Part shown: piece by piece, positions 1-9,166 of the stretch
Numbering within the stretch: the first letter of the stretch is position 1
Layout: every line of letters begins with the position of its first letter
DNA from: Bacteroidales bacterium UBA3653
GTDB lineage: Bacteria; Bacteroidota; Bacteroidia; Bacteroidales; Paludibacteraceae
NCBI GenBank assembly: GCA_002373505.1
Contig: DFKE01000017.1
Coordinates: forward strand, 441,431-505,430
DNA length: 64,000 nucleotides
Direction: 5' to 3'
Made by a program: the position numbers and the translations under genes
The notes under the pieces: model-generated
What the model saw: the letters and a program-made list of their open reading frames with translations, nothing else
The model's database searches: none
Told to the model about the DNA's origin: nothing

Positions 1-23
1 GGTAAATGACCAAATGGTAAATG
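1..23. repeat. 15-bp tandem repeat at the left edge
   Basis: The window opens inside a 15-bp unit (aaatgaccaaatggt) followed by part of a second copy. The same unit occurs twice at 57020-57049 between gcvT and the patatin gene. Here it lies in frame in a coding region and reads M-V-N-D-Q. How far it extends to the left cannot be seen. Confidence 0.75.
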
Positions 24-463
24 TCCTGTGGTGCTGCAACAACAAGGGCCCTATGCGGAAAGATGTCTTTGTATATAGTTATCCTTATACATCGCAAGAG
101 CAATTCTCCAACGAAGCAATCATTCAGATGCGCGATAATATAATGGGGAAACTTGTTTCCGCGCAAGTGGCAGGAAGCCATATGGGCACGGAATTCAAGC
201 ATTTCCCGCCGGTAAGTCGCTATGTGCCGGCCTTGCGAGATAGCATTGGCGGTTTCTACGCGGTAGAAACACGCGGATTATGGAAGATTTACGATGGCGA
301 AGCAATGGGAGGACCTTTCGTGAGCCTCACAAGGCTTGATCAAGTGAACGGGCGCGTTGTTACGGCAGAGGGATTTTTATTTGCTGCAGGCCAGAAGAAA
401 CGCAACGCGATGCGACAGATTGAAGCTATTCTCTATACGCTGAGAATGCCGAACGAGAAATAA
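2..463 (+). CDS. DUF4837-type lipoprotein, C-terminal part
   Basis: Only about 153 codons of the 3' end are present. The frame is open to the first base, so the true start lies outside the window and the Met at 14 is internal. The late part of the protein has the pattern I associate with DUF4837, a Bacteroidota-specific envelope lipoprotein family of unknown function: YPYT near the start, FPPV, then GGPFVS, RVVTAEGF, KKRN and a terminal ALYTLR-like segment (here ILYTLRMP). The first visible residues (VNDQMVN) come from a 15-bp repeat and may be an insertion. The gene converges on pnuC, 17 nt away. The family call is from memory of conserved motifs; function is unknown. Confidence 0.7.
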   Translation, partial: VNDQMVNVLWCCNNKGPMRKDVFVYSYPYTSQEQFSNEAIIQMRDNIMGKLVSAQVAGSHMGTEFKHFPPVSRYVPALRDSIGGFYAVETRGLWKIYDGEAMGGPFVSLTRLDQVNGRVVTAEGFLFAAGQKKRNAMRQIEAILYTLRMPNEK

Positions 464-480
464 GATTTATAGCACGGGGA

Positions 481-1158
481 TTAGTTAGAGGCTAAGGTCT
501 TCCAACGGCGGATACCATAGAGGCAGTTGGCGCACCAAAAAGCATATTGAGCAGCCATGCAATAGTCGCCGGCACGAAGCCATAATGCCACACTTAGGCC
601 ATCTACCGCCAGCCATATAAACCAATGTTCGCGATAGACAAGAATCATTAGTACCTGCGCCACAAGCGCAGGTACTGTTGTAAAGGCATCCAGATACGGC
701 TGCGTGTCGTCTGTCCATAAGGCCAGCCCTATACCGGCTAACCAGGAAACGAGTAATGTAAGCAAAGCAATAATAATGAGTGTCCACGGAGGTAGATTTC
801 GCGGAGAGACAAAGTGCTTGCCTTTTGAACTATCCTCCGGTCTCTTGAGCCTGCGCTTCCAGGCGTATACCCCGTAAATCATCGTTAAGAAATAGTAGCC
901 GTTTATCGCTATCTCGCCGTAGAAACGCTGGGCAACGCAGAGGTAAGTATAGGTTAACACCTGAGTAAAACCGAATACAAATGTAAGTATATTCCCTTGC
1001 GCAGTCAGGCAAACGGAGCAGATTCCTAAACAACCGGACACCAGACTTATATAGCCGATGTCTACGCTTTGAAATGTATTCGATAAATAGAAAGTGACGA
1101 CTTGGATTAACAAGCCGAGAGCAAGAAAACTATAGTCATACCATTTGGTGCTTGCCAT
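481..1158 (-). CDS. pnuC: PnuC-family vitamin-precursor transporter
   Basis: 225 aa integral membrane protein with about seven hydrophobic segments. It is predicted to carry nicotinamide riboside across the inner membrane by facilitated diffusion, with trapping by intracellular phosphorylation. PnuC features visible here are the NGYYFLTMIYGVYAWKRR segment near residues 85-105, the TT-alpha segment (DAFTTVPALVAQ), and a C-terminal stretch with HWFIW, VDGLS and YGIRRW. Length fits the family. The ATG follows the stop of the upstream lipoprotein gene directly (TAG then ATG), so it is the last gene of a leftward operon. Some Bacteroidota paralogues (PnuT) move thiamine; no thiamine gene is nearby, so nicotinamide riboside is the default but is not proven. 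Confidence 0.88.
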   Translation of the reverse strand: MASTKWYDYSFLALGLLIQVVTFYLSNTFQSVDIGYISLVSGCLGICSVCLTAQGNILTFVFGFTQVLTYTYLCVAQRFYGEIAINGYYFLTMIYGVYAWKRRLKRPEDSSKGKHFVSPRNLPPWTLIIIALLTLLVSWLAGIGLALWTDDTQPYLDAFTTVPALVAQVLMILVYREHWFIWLAVDGLSVALWLRAGDYCMAAQYAFWCANCLYGIRRWKTLASN

Positions 1159-2925
1159 CTATTTCTTCTTCAGTATAACTTTGATTAACTCGGACGGTTT
1201 GGCCGACATCGGCTCTGTCGAGGTATAATCCCATTCTTCTTCGAAATCCCAATTGGATTTGGTCTGTACCTTCCCCGGGAAATAAATAATCGGTTCTGGT
1301 TGTCTTCTGCTGGACCACTCGCCTGTAGTCCATTGCCCGTCGCCGTTTTCATCTATATACATGCGGAGATAATACGTGTCGGGCTTGAGGTGCTCGAAAA
1401 ATGCGCCCTCTTCTGTAGCAGGAAGTTCGCGCAAAACCTGATCCTTGTTATTGAGTACTTGGATTCGGGCATTGGAAACGAAAGGCAACAGTTTGACTCG
1501 GAGCGTTGAATAATCCTCCGGAGTTTTAACCAGAAGACCATAAGTCCCCTTGATATGCGTAGTGCCATACACATCGTGCAGCGCTCCGCTGTCAAGGAGA
1601 AGTTCATAGTTCATACCGGGCTGTAGGTCTGCTAAGAAAACGAGTTCTTGGGTCAGACTATCGTGCGATGCAAGCGTGAATGGGACAGGTTTTAGCAACG
1701 TATCTTCGCGCAAAAAAAGATGAATGGAATCAAGGGCGATATGGGATAGAGGTGTCGCGGAAAATATTTGCAACGTATCGTATATCTCAAAATCTTTACG
1801 TGCATTGGATCGTAAATCCAATCGCCGGTTCCGATTAATACGGGCCTGCTGTTCAATGGCTCTCGCCGAAAGCCGCGGGGCACGCCAGAATGCACGGATT
1901 GTATCGGTATACCATTCCAGATTGAAAACGCTATCCGTGCGGCGATAACGGGCCTCGAAGAAAAGCGAATCACAGCGGATTGCGGCACTGTCCGTGAACC
2001 ATAGTGTTACCGTATCAAGACGCGGGCTATACTTTGTGTAGATATACGGCGAAGGATCCTTCCACGCAGAGTCGGATACTGTAGAATCAATCTCCGATGG
2101 ACGCAACACACGCCAAACAAGCGCGCTATCCGGCGGAGCTGAGAACAAGAAGGTTACACGGTGCCGTTCATCGCGTGAACTCTTCTGGAGATAGAGTTTC
2201 TGTTGCTTCTCTTTAAAAAGGAAGAGGTTTGATATCTGGTCGCTGTCTGCTGGTATAGTCAATGGCTCCGGAGCAAAAGCCAGTGATTCACCCGGAGTAA
2301 GACGATAGTCACGACCGAAATCATCTACCGCATACAACCTGTATTTACCGGGATGAATATTGCCTATCCTGAAATAACCTGCCGAATCAGTCTTTGCTAT
2401 TCGTAAAAACGGGTGGCTGGTGAACGCTGTATCGGAAAGATCACGATGAATACCTACCAAAATCCCTTGCATGGGGTTCAAACTCTCTGCATCATATACC
2501 CTACCTCTGTATTCAAGCGTGTCTATTTCCTCTCCCGTTGAGAAATAGAAAGAATAACCATGGAGCGGCACACGCTCACGGAAGTCACATACAGCATCGC
2601 CGAAATCCAAAGTATAGGTTGTGCTATCATGAAGCGAATCAACAAAATTGATGATCATTCGCTTGCCTCTCGCCCTCACGTCTGGCGGATTCTGCTGGGG
2701 AGGAGACATTAAAAGGTTAGAGGCTACGTTGTTGAGTTGGATATATTCATCAAAGGTGACCTCTATGCGGTTTCCTTTAAAATTCAGCGCCCCCAGTTCG
2801 GGAACGGCCTTGAGCGGACGGGGAGGGATAGAATCTCTCGGACCGCCTTGCGGACCAATGCCGCGGTTAGCACAACTCGCCATAACGAGTGCCAGGAGTA
2901 TTATATTACAGACTTTTAATCTCAT
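1159..2925 (-). CDS. Ig-like domain lipoprotein
   Basis: 588 aa envelope lipoprotein of unknown role. The N-terminus is a signal peptide ending in a lipobox (VMAS before Cys18), followed by the GPQGGPRDSIPP segment typical of Bacteroidota proteins with a Big_5-type Ig fold (about residues 35-135). Next comes a Cna-B/SdrD-like beta domain near 140-220 (GRVYDAESLNPMQGILVGI, then YFRIGNIHPGKYRLYAVDD). The remainder is beta-rich and ends with a second transthyretin-like segment near 520-545 (LKPDTYYLRMYID followed by an ENGDGQW loop). The start overlaps the end of the deacetylase gene by 20 nt, indicating translational coupling. Proteins of this type are surface or periplasmic; no enzyme motif is visible. 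Confidence 0.82.
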   Translation of the reverse strand: MRLKVCNIILLALVMASCANRGIGPQGGPRDSIPPRPLKAVPELGALNFKGNRIEVTFDEYIQLNNVASNLLMSPPQQNPPDVRARGKRMIINFVDSLHDSTTYTLDFGDAVCDFRERVPLHGYSFYFSTGEEIDTLEYRGRVYDAESLNPMQGILVGIHRDLSDTAFTSHPFLRIAKTDSAGYFRIGNIHPGKYRLYAVDDFGRDYRLTPGESLAFAPEPLTIPADSDQISNLFLFKEKQQKLYLQKSSRDERHRVTFLFSAPPDSALVWRVLRPSEIDSTVSDSAWKDPSPYIYTKYSPRLDTVTLWFTDSAAIRCDSLFFEARYRRTDSVFNLEWYTDTIRAFWRAPRLSARAIEQQARINRNRRLDLRSNARKDFEIYDTLQIFSATPLSHIALDSIHLFLREDTLLKPVPFTLASHDSLTQELVFLADLQPGMNYELLLDSGALHDVYGTTHIKGTYGLLVKTPEDYSTLRVKLLPFVSNARIQVLNNKDQVLRELPATEEGAFFEHLKPDTYYLRMYIDENGDGQWTTGEWSSRRQPEPIIYFPGKVQTKSNWDFEEEWDYTSTEPMSAKPSELIKVILKKK

Positions 2926-3535
2926 ATCCTTTTGACTGCAAAAATTCTATCGCTTGCGGCAAGACGGCTAACATCCGTTCGTTGGATTTAAGCGAATCGT
3001 GAAAATTGATAATACTCCCCCGTCGGACCTCTTGCTTGATCTGGGTCAACATCCGCTCAGGCGAAACATGTCTGTCATAGTCACGCGTAAGAATATCCCA
3101 ATAGATAAGGCGGTATCCTTGCTTGGCTAATGCTCTTCTCTGCCACAGCCATGCCTTGCCGTATGGAGGACGGAAAAGATTTAGAGCCTGAGTGGGGCAT
3201 CCGTTCGGCATATGTCCCTCTATTGTCTCTTGGCATTTCGTTATATTGGCCAGATATTCCGATTGGGAGCGGCTCCAACCCTTCAAATGATTATAGGTGT
3301 GGTTGCCGACACTATGACCGGCTTTTACAACCTGTTCAAACACCTCTGGATGTTTGTCGACATTCTCGCCTACCATAAAGAAGGTAGCTTTCACTCCGTA
3401 ATGATTCAGTATTTCCAGCACTTTGGGTGTCACCTCCGGAATAGGCCCGTCATCGAATGTCAGATACACCGCCTCCCCCGTATGGAACACACCATACGGG
3501 AAGAGACGTTGCCATATATCACGGAATTTTACCAC
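2906..3535 (-). CDS. polysaccharide deacetylase (NodB domain)
   Basis: 209 aa single-domain protein of carbohydrate esterase family 4. These enzymes remove N-acetyl groups from GlcNAc/MurNAc polymers using a divalent metal. Visible motifs are motif 1 TFDDGP (catalytic Asp and metal Asp, residues 25-30), motif 2 HSVGNHTYNH (metal His residues), motif 3 RPPYG, and later a WDILTRDYD segment and NFHD (motif 5 His). No clear signal peptide is seen, so the substrate may be met at the cytoplasmic face or the start may be misplaced. It overlaps the ROK kinase gene by 7 nt and the lipoprotein gene by 20 nt. Its place beside a sugar kinase and transporter suggests amino-sugar or wall-glycan turnover. 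Confidence 0.88.
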   Translation of the reverse strand: MVKFRDIWQRLFPYGVFHTGEAVYLTFDDGPIPEVTPKVLEILNHYGVKATFFMVGENVDKHPEVFEQVVKAGHSVGNHTYNHLKGWSRSQSEYLANITKCQETIEGHMPNGCPTQALNLFRPPYGKAWLWQRRALAKQGYRLIYWDILTRDYDRHVSPERMLTQIKQEVRRGSIINFHDSLKSNERMLAVLPQAIEFLQSKGYEIKSL

Positions 3536-4485
3536 GCAAGAGAGGAAGCGCCGAGAATAGCCGCATCGCTATCTTTGAGCACAGAGATAGACACCGGTAT
3601 CTTGCCTTTCCATATTGGCATCAGGTTTTCGTCAAGCGCTTCACGGATAGGATCCATGATCCAATGACCGGACTTAGTCAAACCACCGAAGAGGATGATT
3701 GCTTCAGGAGAAGAGAAATGAACGAAATCCGCCAGTTTCTGTCCTAACAAATGACCGGTATAATCGAAAATCTCTTTGGCTACCAGATCGCCTTTCTCTG
3801 CCGCATCAAACACATCCTTGGAGGTGATATGATCGATGTCGGCTACTTGGCGCAGCAGTGTCGGTTGGGTCGTTGAAGTAACGATCTCTTTCGCTGTACG
3901 TGCAACGCCGGTAGCAGAAGCATATGCCTCGATACAGCCTTTCTGACCGCAGCCGCAGAGACGTCCGTTGCCGGAGTGGTCAACCTTGCAATGTCCGAGC
4001 TCGCCGGCAAAACCATCGTGTCCGTAGAGCAATTTTCCGTCAATCACGATACCCGATCCCACGCCGGTACCAAGGGTGATGACAATAAAATTCTTCATCC
4101 CGCGGGCTGAACCATAAATCATCTCTCCTTGCGCAGCTGCATTGGCGTCGTTGGTGATTGTACATTTGACACCCATGCGCTCGCTGATCAACTTAGCCAG
4201 AGGCACGACGCCTTTCCACGGCAGGTTCGGAGCTTGTTCTATGCAGCCCGAATAGAAATTGGCATTCGGAGCGCCGCACCCTACTCCTACGATATCACTC
4301 ATCGTCAGTCCTTCGTCCTCCACCAGCCTTTTCATTCCCTCGCAGAGCACGTCGCAGTACTCGTCTATATTCGGATACTGAGGAGTCGGAATAGAGTTCC
4401 AACGGAGAACTTTACCTTCATCGCTTACTAAACCAAACTTGGTGCCTGTGCCGCCCAAGTCAATACCTAAAGCATACTTTTTCAT
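3529..4485 (-). CDS. ROK-family sugar kinase (glucokinase-like)
   Basis: 318 aa cytoplasmic sugar kinase. The ATP-binding motif GIDLGGTGTKFGL lies at the N-terminus, TNDANAAAQGE carries the catalytic Asp, GTGVGSG is the second phosphate loop, and GELGHCKVDHSGNGRLCGCGQKGC is the ROK substrate and zinc signature (split here: the zinc Cys residues lie in CGCGQKGC, plus the metal His of GHCKVDH). The length is that of ROK glucokinases or N-acetylglucosamine/mannose kinases, not of the longer ROK repressors, since no helix-turn-helix precedes the kinase fold. It lies 2 nt after the MFS gene and overlaps the deacetylase gene, so uptake and phosphorylation of one sugar are probably co-expressed. The exact hexose cannot be read from the sequence. 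Confidence 0.9.
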   Translation of the reverse strand: MKKYALGIDLGGTGTKFGLVSDEGKVLRWNSIPTPQYPNIDEYCDVLCEGMKRLVEDEGLTMSDIVGVGCGAPNANFYSGCIEQAPNLPWKGVVPLAKLISERMGVKCTITNDANAAAQGEMIYGSARGMKNFIVITLGTGVGSGIVIDGKLLYGHDGFAGELGHCKVDHSGNGRLCGCGQKGCIEAYASATGVARTAKEIVTSTTQPTLLRQVADIDHITSKDVFDAAEKGDLVAKEIFDYTGHLLGQKLADFVHFSSPEAIILFGGLTKSGHWIMDPIREALDENLMPIWKGKIPVSISVLKDSDAAILGASSLAW

Positions 4486-4487
4486 GG

Positions 4488-5744
4488 TTAATCAATTTTT
4501 ATATCTTTGTTTACATTTTTGCTTCCCCAGATAGCGTACCATAGGATGAACGCTACGCCGATGACGGGCACAATATAACTGAGCAGGCAATTATGCGCTG
4601 CTATCACACTTTGGATATACGGCACAATACCGCCGCCGACTACCATCATCATAAAGATTCCTGATGCCTTCGCAGTGTATTTACCCAAACCTTCAGTCGC
4701 CATATTGAAGATAGAAGTCCACATGACGGAGGTGCAAAGACCGCAAAGAACGAGCAGTGTTGAAGCTAACGGCACATCGATCACTTGACCTTGGATGATC
4801 GTCTTTGCCATGATGCTGTCGCCGATCAGCATGGCTGCTACCATTAACGCGATTGCTACGGAAGCGACACACATGACCATCGTACGGCTACTGACTTTAC
4901 CACCGATAGTTGAACCGATAAAACGGCCAATCAGCATCAATATCCAGTACCGGCCGGCTATGAAACCCGCTGCTGCAAATCCTACCTTCGGTGTCAGATA
5001 CGAGATAAGCGTAGCCGGTATGCCCACCTCTACTCCTACATAGAAGAAGATGGCTATCACACCCAGCGTCAAATGACGGAATGCCCAAGGGCTGCGCTCG
5101 TAGGTCACTTTTTGACCTGCGCCTGCCGGCTCTGCTATCGGAGTGATGCGGATGATAAAATAGATTAGGGCAAAGACAGCCATCGCGATATACAGTACGA
5201 TGTTCACGTCGTCTATTTGCTTTCCGGCCAGACTCTGACCAACGATCGCACCTACCAGCATCGGTGTCAAAGCGCCGGAGAGCGAATTGAGCGTACCGCC
5301 TACCATGTTCAACTGGTTTCCGCGGTTGCCGCCGCCACCCAAGAGGTTCAGCATCGGGTTCACCACCGTGTTCAGCATACAAACGCAGAAACCGCCGAAA
5401 AGCGCTCCGACAAGGTACACAGCGAAACTGTCCAGCACGCCGCTCATCCATTGAAAACCGATGCCGATAAAGCCAAGAGAAATAGCCGCCAAAGCAGTGC
5501 TCTTGTATCCGCGTTTCGCCAAAATGTTTCCTGCCGGAATACCCATAATCAGATACGCCAGGAAATTGAACAGGTTTCCTAACATACCCATGCGTTCCGC
5601 CTGGGCCGGATCTTCAAACGATGCACCCCAGATCTTACCTACAGGAGCTGCCAGGTTGGTGACAAAAGAGATCATTGCATAGAGGAACATCATTGCAACA
5701 ATCGTAACAATTGTCAGCGACTTGTTTTGTTGTTTTGTTTCCAT
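4488..5744 (-). CDS. MFS sugar transporter
   Basis: 418 aa with about 12 hydrophobic segments, a major facilitator of the FucP/GluP-like group found beside ROK kinases in Bacteroidota. The N-terminal half contains MMFLYAMISFVTNLAAPVGKIW and the cytoplasmic loop GNILAKRGYKST between segments 2 and 3. Residues near 140-155 are a glycine-rich GGGGNRGNQLN segment. The short polar C-terminus ends in KNVNKDIKID. The gene sits 35 nt after the peptidase gene and 2 nt before the kinase gene. It is predicted to import a hexose or amino sugar with protons across the inner membrane; substrate unknown. Confidence 0.85.
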   Translation of the reverse strand: METKQQNKSLTIVTIVAMMFLYAMISFVTNLAAPVGKIWGASFEDPAQAERMGMLGNLFNFLAYLIMGIPAGNILAKRGYKSTALAAISLGFIGIGFQWMSGVLDSFAVYLVGALFGGFCVCMLNTVVNPMLNLLGGGGNRGNQLNMVGGTLNSLSGALTPMLVGAIVGQSLAGKQIDDVNIVLYIAMAVFALIYFIIRITPIAEPAGAGQKVTYERSPWAFRHLTLGVIAIFFYVGVEVGIPATLISYLTPKVGFAAAGFIAGRYWILMLIGRFIGSTIGGKVSSRTMVMCVASVAIALMVAAMLIGDSIMAKTIIQGQVIDVPLASTLLVLCGLCTSVMWTSIFNMATEGLGKYTAKASGIFMMMVVGGGIVPYIQSVIAAHNCLLSYIVPVIGVAFILWYAIWGSKNVNKDIKID

Positions 5745-5779
5745 AATATTAAACTTGAAATTTGTTGTTATAAATATTG

Positions 5780-7894
5780 TTAATGAAATTCTTTCTTCAG
5801 GAAATGCAGTACCCGTTCGTGCATGTGCTTGGCGTTGTTTCCTTTGCGCAGGAAATGGTTGTCGTCCGGATAGAGTTGCATCTCGAACTGCTTGTCCGCT
5901 CTCACGAGCGCATCGATATACTGCATCGTGTGCTGCACGTGTACGTTGTCATCACCCGTCCCGTGTATAATGAGCACATCGCCGCTCAAATCCTTCACAT
6001 GATTCATCAGCGAAGCCTCTTCATACCCGCGCGGATTGACCTGCGGACGCCGCATATAACGCTCCGTATAGGCACTGTCGTATAACTTCCAGTCCGTCAC
6101 AGGCGCAATCGCCACACCCGCTTTGAACGGATGACCTTTGGTACTCATGGTCATCAGTGTCTCATAGCCGCCGTAACTCCATCCGAGGATCGCCATTCTG
6201 TCTGCGTCTATATCTTCACGACCTCCGATATAATTAGCCGCGGCAATCAAATCCTCTGCCTCTTTGATACCCAGATTCATGTAAGTCTCGTTCCGCCATG
6301 CGCGTCCTCGGCAATCGCCGCCGCGGCTGTCAACGATCAGCACGGCATATCCTTCTTCCACCAAGGCGTATTCGAACCGCTTGCGCCATCTGTTGAGTAC
6401 ACGCTGGCTCGCTGGACCGCTATAATGCATGACCACCAACGGCTTTGGTCCTTGGTCCTTGGTCACTTTGTCGCTTATCATCACCATTGCCTCCAGCTCC
6501 TGCCCTTGCCCATTAGGAATACGCAGCAGTTCCGGCTCAGGCAAACCGTTTGCCTTCCATGCCTCCGCCAGCGAGTCGTTTTCAAGCACAACCTCTATGC
6601 TTTCGGCTTTTGACTTTCGACTTTCTATTTTATACAGCGTATATCTGTTCGGAGTATCGAAACTCTGGTAGCAGTCAATCATCCGCTTCAAATCGGCGGA
6701 GAAACGCGCACTGTGTGTTCCTTCGCCATCTGACAACTGAATAGGGCTTTCTGCTTTCGACTTTCGACTTTCGACTGAAACAGCATAAATCTGCCGCGTG
6801 CTCGGTGTCGGAGCAGCTTGGTAATACAGCACTTGCGCGGCCTCGTCCACAGCGTACAGAGCGGTGACATCTGTCTCGCCGGTCGTCAGCATCTTCTGTT
6901 CTGTTCCCTGCGCGTTATATAGGTACGCGCGACGCCAGCCGTCTTTCTCGCTCAGCACAATAAAACGCCCGTCGCTGAGCCATTGCCATTCGTCGAACAG
7001 ACTGTAGTCCACATAATACTGTTTGCTTTCTTCTTTGTATAGCAGGTGGGAGACGGTTGATTTGGCATTGCAGGAGAACACTTCCATCTTCGTCTGGTCT
7101 CTGTTCACACGCAGCACGATCAGCTCGCCGCTCGCCGTCCAACGTAACCGTGGGAAATAGAAATCTGACGGCTGGTGGCTGGCAGCAGAAAACGGTATCG
7201 TCACAATCCCTTTGGTTGCTACGTCATAGACACAGACAGACGCCTTGGCATTGCTGCAACCCGCCTTTGGATACCGCAGACTCTCTTTGCCCGGGTACTG
7301 GGGATAATCAGTCTGTACTCTGTACTCTGTATTCTGTATTCCCAAATAGGTCTGCCAGCTGAACTCCGGCACTTCCGTTTCATCCAGCCGGATAAATGCC
7401 AACTGCTTCGAATCCGGGCTCCATGCGAAAAGCGCGGTGGTGGCAAACTCTTCTTCATACAGCCAGTCCGCTACACCGCTGATTATTTCGGTGTTTGTTT
7501 CTTTGGTGACTGCTACTTCGGTGCCGAAATCGAGTTTATGGATATACAGATTATTATCCTTTGCAAAAGCGACATACCGGCCGTTGGGACTCATCACAGC
7601 GTCACGCACTTTGACGTCCTCGCCTTTGAACATCCCTTCTCCCAGACGTTTGCGCGTATGACGCATCGTATCTGTGATAAACCAGTCTGCGATCTTCGAA
7701 TGCCGGAAGATCTGCTCTTCGTTCTCGCTCTCCAGACGATAGCGCGTACAAACGGTCTCTTCCTTCGTACTTGGTACTTGGTCACTTCGTACTTTTAATA
7801 TGCTGTCCTGCTCCGCCACGGAAAGGGTTTTCGGACTGTAATCACCGTTCAATATGCCGGTCAGTACACCTAATATAATAACTAATAGTCTCAT
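5780..7894 (-). CDS. S9 family dipeptidyl peptidase (DPP-IV type)
   Basis: 704 aa exported serine peptidase. A hydrophobic signal (MRLLVIILGVLTGIL) is followed by a beta-propeller (about 60-480) and an alpha/beta-hydrolase domain (about 485-704). The catalytic triad is visible: Ser573 in GWSYGG, Asp648 in GTGDDN and His680 in DDNH. The double-Glu motif that binds the substrate N-terminus lies in DWLYEEEF. It likely releases N-terminal dipeptides, often X-Pro, in the periplasm; asaccharolytic and gut Bacteroidales use such enzymes to feed on peptides. The gene overlaps the preceding secreted-protein gene by 4 nt. Oddity: at least five period-7 repeat runs lie inside it and encode linkers such as ESRKSKAES twice and TKDQGPKP, all in propeller-loop positions or the domain junction. 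Confidence 0.9.
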   Translation of the reverse strand: MRLLVIILGVLTGILNGDYSPKTLSVAEQDSILKVRSDQVPSTKEETVCTRYRLESENEEQIFRHSKIADWFITDTMRHTRKRLGEGMFKGEDVKVRDAVMSPNGRYVAFAKDNNLYIHKLDFGTEVAVTKETNTEIISGVADWLYEEEFATTALFAWSPDSKQLAFIRLDETEVPEFSWQTYLGIQNTEYRVQTDYPQYPGKESLRYPKAGCSNAKASVCVYDVATKGIVTIPFSAASHQPSDFYFPRLRWTASGELIVLRVNRDQTKMEVFSCNAKSTVSHLLYKEESKQYYVDYSLFDEWQWLSDGRFIVLSEKDGWRRAYLYNAQGTEQKMLTTGETDVTALYAVDEAAQVLYYQAAPTPSTRQIYAVSVESRKSKAESPIQLSDGEGTHSARFSADLKRMIDCYQSFDTPNRYTLYKIESRKSKAESIEVVLENDSLAEAWKANGLPEPELLRIPNGQGQELEAMVMISDKVTKDQGPKPLVVMHYSGPASQRVLNRWRKRFEYALVEEGYAVLIVDSRGGDCRGRAWRNETYMNLGIKEAEDLIAAANYIGGREDIDADRMAILGWSYGGYETLMTMSTKGHPFKAGVAIAPVTDWKLYDSAYTERYMRRPQVNPRGYEEASLMNHVKDLSGDVLIIHGTGDDNVHVQHTMQYIDALVRADKQFEMQLYPDDNHFLRKGNNAKHMHERVLHFLKKEFH
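6443..6470. repeat. in-gene heptamer run
   Basis: Four 7-bp units (ctttggt, ccttggt, ccttggt, cactttg) inside the S9 peptidase gene, encoding the polar segment KVTKDQGPKP at the start of the hydrolase domain. Confidence 0.7.
6601..6628. repeat. in-gene heptamer run
   Basis: Four units of the form tttNNac/at with period 7 (tttcggc, ttttgac, tttcgac, tttctat) in the S9 peptidase gene. On the coding strand they encode ESRKSKAES, the same peptide as the run at 6748-6775. Confidence 0.8.
6748..6775. repeat. in-gene heptamer run
   Basis: Three exact copies of tttcgac (6755-6775) preceded by tttctgc, inside the S9 peptidase gene. The run encodes a second ESRKSKAES peptide about 50 residues before the first in the protein. 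Confidence 0.85.
7312..7339. repeat. in-gene heptamer run
   Basis: Two copies of tctgtac and two of tctgtat in tandem within the propeller region of the S9 peptidase. They encode QNTEYRVQTD. The mtaB and addB genes carry related runs that also encode QNTE. Confidence 0.85.
7763..7798. repeat. in-gene heptamer run near the peptidase N-terminus
   Basis: Units cttcgta, cttggta, cttggtc, cttcgta, cttttaa, with one extra base at 7784. It encodes KVRSDQVPSTKEE just after the signal peptide of the S9 peptidase. Confidence 0.7.
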
Positions 7895-9147
7895 CTTAAT
7901 CTCAACTGTTTTTTCCCGTTCTTGAAAATCAATTCATAATTGCCGATGTTCATCAGCACACGTTCTTTCCCATCCGCTCCGGCAGGGGTTGCTTCTATTC
8001 CCTCTGCCTCCGGATGACATGTATAATGCACATCATCCTCTTCCGTTTCTGCTGGCAGCAAGCGCATGGGGCTGGACAAGTTATCCGTTTGCATCAAACC
8101 GGCATAACGTATGTATTCTGAATCATATTCGTCTCCTATTTTTCCCATTATATCCAGCCAAAGCACATAGTGTTTTCCGCCTATGTCGGTATATAAGATT
8201 GTTTCTTCCCCGTCGTGATATACATTCCATGGGGTGGCTTTATCCATAAGTTGCGTTCCCTCATAACCGATAGGCGTACCACTGATGACATGCGTAACAT
8301 AGGCTTTTGAATCAACGAACTCAAACTGATAAAACTGATTCGCATCTTTTGGGTCTGTCTTGCTGTGATTCATTCGGCCTTGCTCTGGCACGCCGGATAA
8401 GGATATATTTATCGTTTTATTCACATATAGGTATATGCCATCGATCAAAGTCGTCACATAGTTTCTGGTGGCATTTTGCTTTAGTTGATACACCGCCCAT
8501 AACCTGCAATCATGGCTCGGCCTGAAAGTGCTCTCTGGAGCATGAATCTGCGGAATGGAAGTAACCTCCCAGAACTCTGTCTCGCTCCACCCCATAAACT
8601 GCCATTCGCCCGTACTGCTCAGCATTGGTAGCGCCACGCCGCCTCCGCCGCTCTTCTCTTTCAACTCCTGATAAACCTCACTCCCGTTCATCAGCGTTAC
8701 GGTGTACGGTGCCCCTTCGCTGTATTGTATCTCGTATTTCTCGATATGTAGCGAATTGGTGGTTCCTGTTATCTGCACCTGCAGCGTGTTGGCTTTTTGC
8801 GTTCCGCTCCACCCTATAGGCTGAAAACCAGTATTGTTGTACGAGCCGAACCAGTCTGCATAAGTCCCTTCTTCATGCCCTATAACGCTTCCGTCAGCGC
8901 TAATGGTTATCGTTCCGGCACCGGAAGATTTATTGGACTTCATATAAATAGCAACCGTCTCTAACGCTATCCCGTTCAATCCGGTCAGACTAAGCGTTGC
9001 CGTGTCGCCGGCGCGCACATCGCCTTTCTGGTACGTGCACGAATAACCCGCTTCCAGCAACGGAGGACATGTACCGGACACTTCTACATTGCTCTTTGAT
9101 TGCACCGTAAAAGTCATTACGCTCAGTAGCAGAAGCAATAGTTGCAT
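7891..9147 (-). CDS. secreted protein of unknown function
   Basis: 418 aa exported protein, first gene of the leftward operon. A short hydrophobic signal peptide (MQLLLLLLSVMTFTVQS) precedes a beta-rich domain (about 20-150) with GDTATLSL and IGWSGTQ segments. A middle section at about 155-225 contains TVTLMNGSEVYQEL and FMGWSETEFWEVTS, like the short beta modules (YDANGG/Listeria-Bacteroides type) of surface proteins. The C-terminus ends ERVLMNIGNYELIFKNGKKQLRLR-like (last part NGKKQLRLR), similar in style to short C-terminal tags of Bacteroidota secreted proteins. I recognise no catalytic motif. The 4-nt overlap with the peptidase gene suggests coupled expression; substrate binding at the cell surface is a guess. 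Confidence 0.6.
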   Translation of the reverse strand: MQLLLLLLSVMTFTVQSKSNVEVSGTCPPLLEAGYSCTYQKGDVRAGDTATLSLTGLNGIALETVAIYMKSNKSSGAGTITISADGSVIGHEEGTYADWFGSYNNTGFQPIGWSGTQKANTLQVQITGTTNSLHIEKYEIQYSEGAPYTVTLMNGSEVYQELKEKSGGGGVALPMLSSTGEWQFMGWSETEFWEVTSIPQIHAPESTFRPSHDCRLWAVYQLKQNATRNYVTTLIDGIYLYVNKTINISLSGVPEQGRMNHSKTDPKDANQFYQFEFVDSKAYVTHVISGTPIGYEGTQLMDKATPWNVYHDGEETILYTDIGGKHYVLWLDIMGKIGDEYDSEYIRYAGLMQTDNLSSPMRLLPAETEEDDVHYTCHPEAEGIEATPAGADGKERVLMNIGNYELIFKNGKKQLRLR

Positions 9148-9166
9148 ACTTGTATCGTTTCGCGTG

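Noticed and set aside
6443..7798. Repeat runs in the S9 peptidase as signs of a pseudogene
   Set aside because: The frame is uninterrupted over 704 codons with all catalytic residues, so the gene seems functional despite the runs.
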